Positions 59,700 through 64,000 of a DNA stretch of 64,000 nucleotides are shown in pieces; positions within the stretch are counted from its first letter, which is position 1; each line of letters opens with the position of its first letter. Source of the DNA: DASWOJ01 sp964250755 (GTDB lineage Bacteria > Pseudomonadota > Alphaproteobacteria > Acetobacterales > Acetobacteraceae); the NCBI GenBank assembly GCA_964250755.1, contig CAXUHB010000006.1:62001-126000 (forward strand). Reading direction: 5' to 3'. The notes beneath the pieces are model-generated. The model saw only the letters and a list, made by a program, of their open reading frames with translations. It did no database searches and was not told where the DNA came from. Position numbers and translations under genes: made by a program.

Positions 59700-61037
59700 A
59701 TGCACGTCCTGATCTTGGGATCACTGGGTGGGGAGCTGGGCAAGGCCGCCCGCATCGCGCAGGCGCGCGGGGCCAAGCTGCACCAGGCGGACGACGACCG
59801 CTCGGCGCTGGCGCAACTGCGCGCGGACGCCCGGGTGGACCTGCTGCTGGTGGAGCTGCCGCACGACATCGCCGCATTGCTGCGCGCGATGGCGGCGGAG
59901 CGGTTCAGCATCCCCATCGTCGCCTGCGGCACGGACGCCGACGCGCCTGCAGCGGTGCGCGCCATCCAGGACGGCGCGCGCGAGTTCCTGCCGCTGCCCC
60001 CCGACCCCGACCTGATCGCCGCCATCCTGGAGGCGGCGTCCGGGGAAACCCACGCGATGGTCGCCCGCGACCCCGCCATGCTGGCCGCCGTGCGCCGGGC
60101 CGAGCAGGTGGCGGGCAGCGAGGCCAGCATCCTGATCACCGGCGAATCCGGCACCGGCAAGGAGGTGCTGGCCCGGCACATCCACCGCCGCAGCCGTCGC
60201 GCCGCCGGACCGTTCATCGCGCTGAACTGCGCCGCTATCCCCGAGAACCTGCTGGAGTCCGAGATGTTCGGGCACGAGCGCGGCGCGTTCAGCGGCGCCG
60301 TGGCCCGCCGCGCCGGCAAGTTCGAGGCAGCCGACGGCGGCACCTTGCTGCTGGACGAGGTCAGCGAGATGGACGTGCGCCTGCAGGCCAAGCTGCTGCG
60401 GGTGATCCAGGAGCGGGAGATTGACCGCCTGGGCGGCTCGGCCCCGGTGAGGGTGAATGTCCGCATCCTGGCCACCAGCAACCGCGACCTGCCGACGGAG
60501 GTCGCGGCGGGGCGGTTCCGGGACGACCTGTATTTTCGGCTGAACGTCGTCAGCCTCCGCATCCCGTCCTTGCGGGAGCGGCCCGGCGACGTGGCGGCGC
60601 TGGCGGACCACTATGCCCGGCGCTACGCCGACGTGAACGGCCTGCCGCTGCGCGCCCTGTCGGCGGCGGCGCATGCCCGGCTGCTGGCGCACGGCTGGCG
60701 CGGCAACGTCCGCGAGCTGGAGAACACGGTCCACCGCGCGGTCCTGCTGTCGGGCGGTGCGGAGATCGGCGTGGACGCCATCGAGTTGGCGCCGGCCCCG
60801 GGCGGCCCGCCGGTGCGCGCGGCGGGCGAGGCCGGCGGCGTGGCCGGGCTGGTCGGCCGCACGATGGACGACGTGGAGCGCGACCTGATCCTGGAAACGC
60901 TCAGCCACACCCTGGGCAACCGCACCCACGCGGCGACCATCCTGGGCATCAGCATACGCGCGCTGCGGAACAAGCTGCGCGACTACGCGCAATCCGGCGC
61001 AGCGGTGACGCCGCCACAGGCGATGCACATGGCGTAG
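59700..61037 (+). CDS. flbD: Sigma-54-dependent flagellar regulator FlbD
   Basis: 445 residues: receiver-like domain (1-115), AAA+ sigma-54 activation domain with Walker A GESGTGKE (from Gly148) and LLLDEVSEM, and a C-terminal Fis-type helix-turn-helix (ATILGISIRALRNKLRDY). The receiver lacks its usual acidic pair, and the phosphoacceptor Asp is replaced by Glu52 (LLLVELP). The sigma-54-contact loop reads GAFSGA instead of GAFTGA (residues 195-200). In Caulobacter, FlbD also has an atypical receiver and is controlled by FliX; a fliX gene is not seen here. It should activate the sigma-54 promoters near flgE and fliK. Confidence 0.9.
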   Translation: MHVLILGSLGGELGKAARIAQARGAKLHQADDDRSALAQLRADARVDLLLVELPHDIAALLRAMAAERFSIPIVACGTDADAPAAVRAIQDGAREFLPLPPDPDLIAAILEAASGETHAMVARDPAMLAAVRRAEQVAGSEASILITGESGTGKEVLARHIHRRSRRAAGPFIALNCAAIPENLLESEMFGHERGAFSGAVARRAGKFEAADGGTLLLDEVSEMDVRLQAKLLRVIQEREIDRLGGSAPVRVNVRILATSNRDLPTEVAAGRFRDDLYFRLNVVSLRIPSLRERPGDVAALADHYARRYADVNGLPLRALSAAAHARLLAHGWRGNVRELENTVHRAVLLSGGAEIGVDAIELAPAPGGPPVRAAGEAGGVAGLVGRTMDDVERDLILETLSHTLGNRTHAATILGISIRALRNKLRDYAQSGAAVTPPQAMHMA

Positions 61038-61063
61038 CATCCCAGTGGGAATGAACTGCCGCC

Positions 61064-61217
61064 TGCTGCTCCCTCTCCCTCCGGGAGAGGGCCGGGGTGA
61101 GGGAAGCCACGCAGAGCCAACTGCCACCGCGCAGCGCCGAGGCGCGCTTGCATGGCCGAGGCTTGCGCTGGCGGTTTCTCTCACCCCGGCCCTCTCCCGG
61201 AGGGAGAGGGAGCAGGC
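61064..61217. repeat. REPIN-like inverted doublet between flbD and flhA
   Basis: The left arm TGCTCCCTCTCCCTCC, then GGGAGAGGGCCGGGGTGAGG, faces the right arm CTCACCCCGGCCCTCTCCCG ending GAGGGAGAGGGAGCAGG. It is the most perfect doublet in the window and occupies most of the flbD-flhA gap. Confidence 0.9.
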
Positions 61218-61232
61218 GCACGGCTTCTAGCA

Positions 61233-63299
61233 ATGCCCCTCCCTCCCGCCCTGGCGGCATGGCACGACCGGCTGCGGCCCTACCTGCCCGGCACCGACGT
61301 GGGCCTCGCCCTCGGCATGATCGCCCTTCTGGCCGTCCTCGTCGTGCCGCTGCCCTCCGTCCTGCTCGACATGGGCCTGGCGCTGTCGGTCACGGCGTCG
61401 GTGCTGGTGCTGATGGTGGCGATGTTCCTGCAGCGCCCGCTGGACTTCACCAGCTTCCCGACGCTGCTGCTGCTCACCACCCTGCTGCGCCTGTCGCTCA
61501 ACGTCGCCACCACGCGGCTGATCCTGTCGCATGGGCACGAAGGCCCGGCGGCTGCAGGCCATGTGGTGCAGGCGTTCGGCGGCTTCCTGATGGGCGGGGA
61601 CGTGGTGATCGGCGTCATCCTGTTCGCGATCCTGCTGGTCGTGAACTTCATGGTCATCACCAAGGGGTCCGGCCGCATCGCGGAGGTCGCGGCGCGGTTC
61701 AGCCTGGACGCCATGCCGGGCAAGCAGATGGCGATAGACGCCGACCTGTCCTCGGGCCTCATCAACGAAGCCCAGGCCAAGCTGCGCCGGCGGGAGCTGG
61801 AGGAGGAGAGCGGGTTCTATGGCGCGATGGACGGGGCGGCGAAGTTCGTGCGCGGGGACGCCATCGCCGGGCTGCTGATCACCGTCATCAACATCATCGG
61901 CGGGCTGGCCATCGGGCTGCTGCGGCATGGGATGCCGTTCGGCGATGCCGCGGCGACCTTCACGACGCTGACGGTCGGCGATGGGCTGGTGTCGCAAATC
62001 CCGGCGCTGCTGGTGTCCACCGCGGCGGGCATCGTCGTGACCAAGGGCGGCGTGGAAGGCCCGGCGGACGCCGCGCTGATGCGGCAGTTGGGCGGCAGCC
62101 CGAAGCCGCTGGCGCTGGCGGGCGCAGCGGCGGCGGTGCTGGCGCTGATGCCGGGCCTGCCGGCGCTGCCGTTCCTGCTGCTGGGCGGACTGGCCGGCGG
62201 CGGCGCCTGGATGCGCTGGAAGCACCCGCCCGCCCCGGCGGACACCGGCCCGCCGCCCCCGTTCGAGGCGCCGATCACCGACGCGCTGCGGGTGGACAGC
62301 ATCCGGCTGGAACTGGGCTTCGGCCTGCTGGTGCTGGCCGGCGGCGATACGCCGCGCCTGACCGAGCAGATCAAGGCCCTGCGCCGGTCCATCGCGGCGG
62401 AGATGGGTTTCGTGCTGCCACCCGTCCGCATTCAGGACAACATGGCGCTGGGCGCGGACGCCTACTCGATCCGGCTGAAGGAGGTCGAGGCCGCGCGGGG
62501 CGAGCTGCGCCCGGCCATGCTGCTGGCGATGGACCCGGCGGGCGGCGTGCCCGACCTGCCGGGGGAGCGCACGGCGGAACCCGCCTTCGGCCTGCCCGCC
62601 CTGTGGATCAGCCGGGACCAGCAGGAGGAGGCGGTGTTCCGCGGCTGCACCGTCGTGGACCCGGCCAGCGTGCTGACCACGCATCTGACGGAAGTGGTGC
62701 GGGACAGCATGGCGGAGCTGCTGTCCTACGCCGAAACCGCCAAGCTGCTGGACGACCTGCCGCGGGAGCAGCAGCGGCTGGTGTCGGACCTCGTGCCCTC
62801 CCAACTGAGCATCGGCGGCATCCAGCGCGTGCTGCAACTGCTGCTGGCCGAGCGTGTGTCGCTGCGCGACCTGCCGACCATCCTGGAGGGCATCGGGGAG
62901 GCCACGGCGGGCGGGCTGCGCGCCACCGCTGGCATCACCGCCCACGTCCGCACCCGCCTGGCCCGGCAGATCAGCGACAGCCACCTCGGCCCCGCCGGCT
63001 ACATCCCGCTGGTCACGCTGTCCCCGGAATGGGAGGCCGCCTTCGCCGACGCCCTGGTCGGCCCGCCGGAGGACCGGCAGCTTGCCATCGCCCCGTCCCG
63101 GCTGGGCGACTTCATGCAGCGGTTCCGCAGCGTGTTCGAGGGTGCGGCGGCAGCGGGGGAGTCGCCGGTGCTGCTGTGCTCGGGCGGCATACGCAGCCAC
63201 GTCCGCGCCATCGTGGAGCGGCTGCGGCCCGCGACGCCGGTGCTGTCCCAGGCGGAAATCTTCCCGCGGGCACGGATACGGACGGTGGGCACGCTCTGA
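61233..63299 (+). CDS. flhA: Flagellar export gate protein FlhA
   Basis: 688 residues. About eight membrane segments in the first 320 residues include the FHIPEP-type core (TSFPTLLLLTTLLRLSLNVATTRLIL, then VVNFMVITKGSGRIAEVAARFSLDAMPGKQMAIDADL). The C-terminal cytoplasmic domain forms the nonameric export ring. The ATG at 61233 is chosen because the membrane protein starts there; the frame runs upstream through the repeat. It lies 195 bp after flbD. No flhB or fliPQR follows in this window. Confidence 0.95.
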   Translation: MPLPPALAAWHDRLRPYLPGTDVGLALGMIALLAVLVVPLPSVLLDMGLALSVTASVLVLMVAMFLQRPLDFTSFPTLLLLTTLLRLSLNVATTRLILSHGHEGPAAAGHVVQAFGGFLMGGDVVIGVILFAILLVVNFMVITKGSGRIAEVAARFSLDAMPGKQMAIDADLSSGLINEAQAKLRRRELEEESGFYGAMDGAAKFVRGDAIAGLLITVINIIGGLAIGLLRHGMPFGDAAATFTTLTVGDGLVSQIPALLVSTAAGIVVTKGGVEGPADAALMRQLGGSPKPLALAGAAAAVLALMPGLPALPFLLLGGLAGGGAWMRWKHPPAPADTGPPPPFEAPITDALRVDSIRLELGFGLLVLAGGDTPRLTEQIKALRRSIAAEMGFVLPPVRIQDNMALGADAYSIRLKEVEAARGELRPAMLLAMDPAGGVPDLPGERTAEPAFGLPALWISRDQQEEAVFRGCTVVDPASVLTTHLTEVVRDSMAELLSYAETAKLLDDLPREQQRLVSDLVPSQLSIGGIQRVLQLLLAERVSLRDLPTILEGIGEATAGGLRATAGITAHVRTRLARQISDSHLGPAGYIPLVTLSPEWEAAFADALVGPPEDRQLAIAPSRLGDFMQRFRSVFEGAAAAGESPVLLCSGGIRSHVRAIVERLRPATPVLSQAEIFPRARIRTVGTL

Positions 63300-63358
63300 C
63301 GCACGCCCTGACGCACGCCCTGACAGGGATGCGGCCGCACTGGCCGCACCCCCGCCCG

Positions 63359-64000
63359 CTACGGCGCGATCAGGCTGGCGAGGACGTGGTTGCGCCCATC
63401 GTTCGCCAGCGTGACCGTCGCGCCCACGTAGTTGCCGGACACCGCGAGGTTGATGGTCCGGGCGCCGTCCGTGACCTGCAAGGTGCCCCCCGCCGCCGTG
63501 CCGCTGTAGCTGCCCGCCGTCGCCCCGCCGAAGCCCAGGTCCACCAAGTCCAGCCGGTTGCTGCCGTCCCGCGCCAGCCCGGCGATCACCCCCGCGAAGG
63601 CAGCCGAGGCATCCAGCACCAGCGTCCCCGTCGCCCCCGCATCGAAGCCCACGGCCTGCCCGGACGCCACCGCGCCGCCGAACTCCAGCACCGACCCGCC
63701 GCTGATCCGGTCCTGCCCGGCCCCCGTGACGGCCCCGCCGATGAACACGTTGCCGCCATCCGCCCAGATCAGCCCGGCGTTGGCCACCCCGCCCTGCACC
63801 TGCAACCCGCCCGCGCCGGTGGCGCTGAGGGTGCCCGTGTTGATGACGGCGTTGCCAGGCGTGTTCACGGCCAGGGCGTTGCCGCCCGTGGCCGTCACTG
63901 TGCCCGCGTTGGACAGCGTGAGGTTGCCGTCGCCGTCCCCCAGCCGCCCCGCGCCCTGGATGATGCCCGCGTTGGTCAGCACGGATGCCGTGCCGTCGCT
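63359..64000 (-). CDS. C-terminal part of a beta-repeat surface protein
   Basis: The frame is open from 64000 down to the stop at 63359, so only about 213 C-terminal residues are seen; the start lies beyond the window. The sequence is Gly/Ala/Thr/Asn-rich with beta-helix-like repeats (LTNAGIIQGAG, LTLSNAGTVTATGGNALAV, GFDAGATGTLVLDASAAFAGVIAGLA) resembling large adhesins or autotransporter passengers. It ends NHVLASLIAP without a beta-barrel. It is convergent with flhA. A role in adhesion or biofilm is family-level inference. Confidence 0.7.
   Translation of the reverse strand, partial: SDGTASVLTNAGIIQGAGRLGDGDGNLTLSNAGTVTATGGNALAVNTPGNAVINTGTLSATGAGGLQVQGGVANAGLIWADGGNVFIGGAVTGAGQDRISGGSVLEFGGAVASGQAVGFDAGATGTLVLDASAAFAGVIAGLARDGSNRLDLVDLGFGGATAGSYSGTAAGGTLQVTDGARTINLAVSGNYVGATVTLANDGRNHVLASLIAP

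Noticed and set aside
63300..63330. Tandem TGACGCACGCCC copies after flhA
   Set aside because: Only two and a half short units directly after the stop codon. They could be chance in GC-rich DNA and have no clear function.

Overview
The window is very GC-rich, with dense coding and strong G/C bias at third codon positions. It looks like a chromosomal segment of an alphaproteobacterium, most likely in or near the Acetobacteraceae. That placement is an inference from several traits seen together: a FlbD-type flagellar regulator, DmeRF metal efflux, a Hint-domain surface protein, an rkp/kps-like capsule locus and two abundant families of short GC-rich palindromic repeats. There is no rRNA, tRNA, CRISPR array or insertion sequence in the window. 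One 100-N assembly gap lies at 35744-35843.

Layout. (1) 1-6040 holds small unlinked genes: a secreted protein, a VOC protein, a diacylglycerol-kinase-like lipid kinase, a PAP2 phosphatase, a lysine-rich protein, and a lipoprotein overlapping a membrane protein with a degenerate AAA-like N-terminus. (2) 6101-7665 (minus) is ubiA overlapping an ETF-beta-lysine-methyltransferase-like gene. (3) 7930-15830 is a complete benzoate-to-muconolactone route, benABCD-catABC, with a divergent LysR regulator whose operator and promoter can be read in the sequence. (4) 16000-21476 holds an EamA transporter and two metal-resistance units: copA-cueR with a CueR-type promoter, and dmeR-dmeF with an RcnR/DmeR-type operator that overlaps the end of cueR. 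(5) 21779-23529 is a ketopantoate-reductase-like gene overlapping a fumarylacetoacetate-hydrolase-family gene. (6) 23643-40077 (minus) is a surface-glycan locus: four glycosyltransferase genes (one a GT4-GT2 fusion, two of them tandem paralogues sharing a 261-bp identical tract), a polysaccharide pyruvyl transferase, a Hint-domain protein, an LTA-synthase-like phosphotransferase, an SDR, KpsS and KpsC. (7) 40316-49118 (plus), divergent from kpsC, is a 2,432-residue type I PKS/FAS-like protein followed by a PLP alpha-oxoamine synthase. (8) 49144-63299 is a flagellar cluster: flgE-flgK-flgL on the minus strand, and fliK-flgD-fliF-fliG-fliH-fliN-flbD-flhA on the plus strand, with two facing sigma-54 promoters between flgE and fliK. 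(9) The right edge holds the C-terminal part of a repetitive surface protein.

How the parts work together. The ben-cat genes turn benzoate into catechol, then cis,cis-muconate, then muconolactone. The later beta-ketoadipate steps are not here. The PKS, oxoamine synthase, SDR, LTA-synthase-like, KpsS and KpsC set resembles the rhizobial rkp-1 region and suggests a dedicated lipid, possibly sphingoid-like, made for a capsular polysaccharide. The sigma-54 activator FlbD is encoded inside the flagellar cluster that carries the sigma-54 promoters.

Two repeat families run through the intergenic spaces. One is a REPIN-like inverted doublet (six copies plus one single arm) that sits inside the ben-cat operon, at the PKS-oxoamine synthase junction, before flhA and at the assembly gap. 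The other is a GTCATTGCGAGG-type palindrome.
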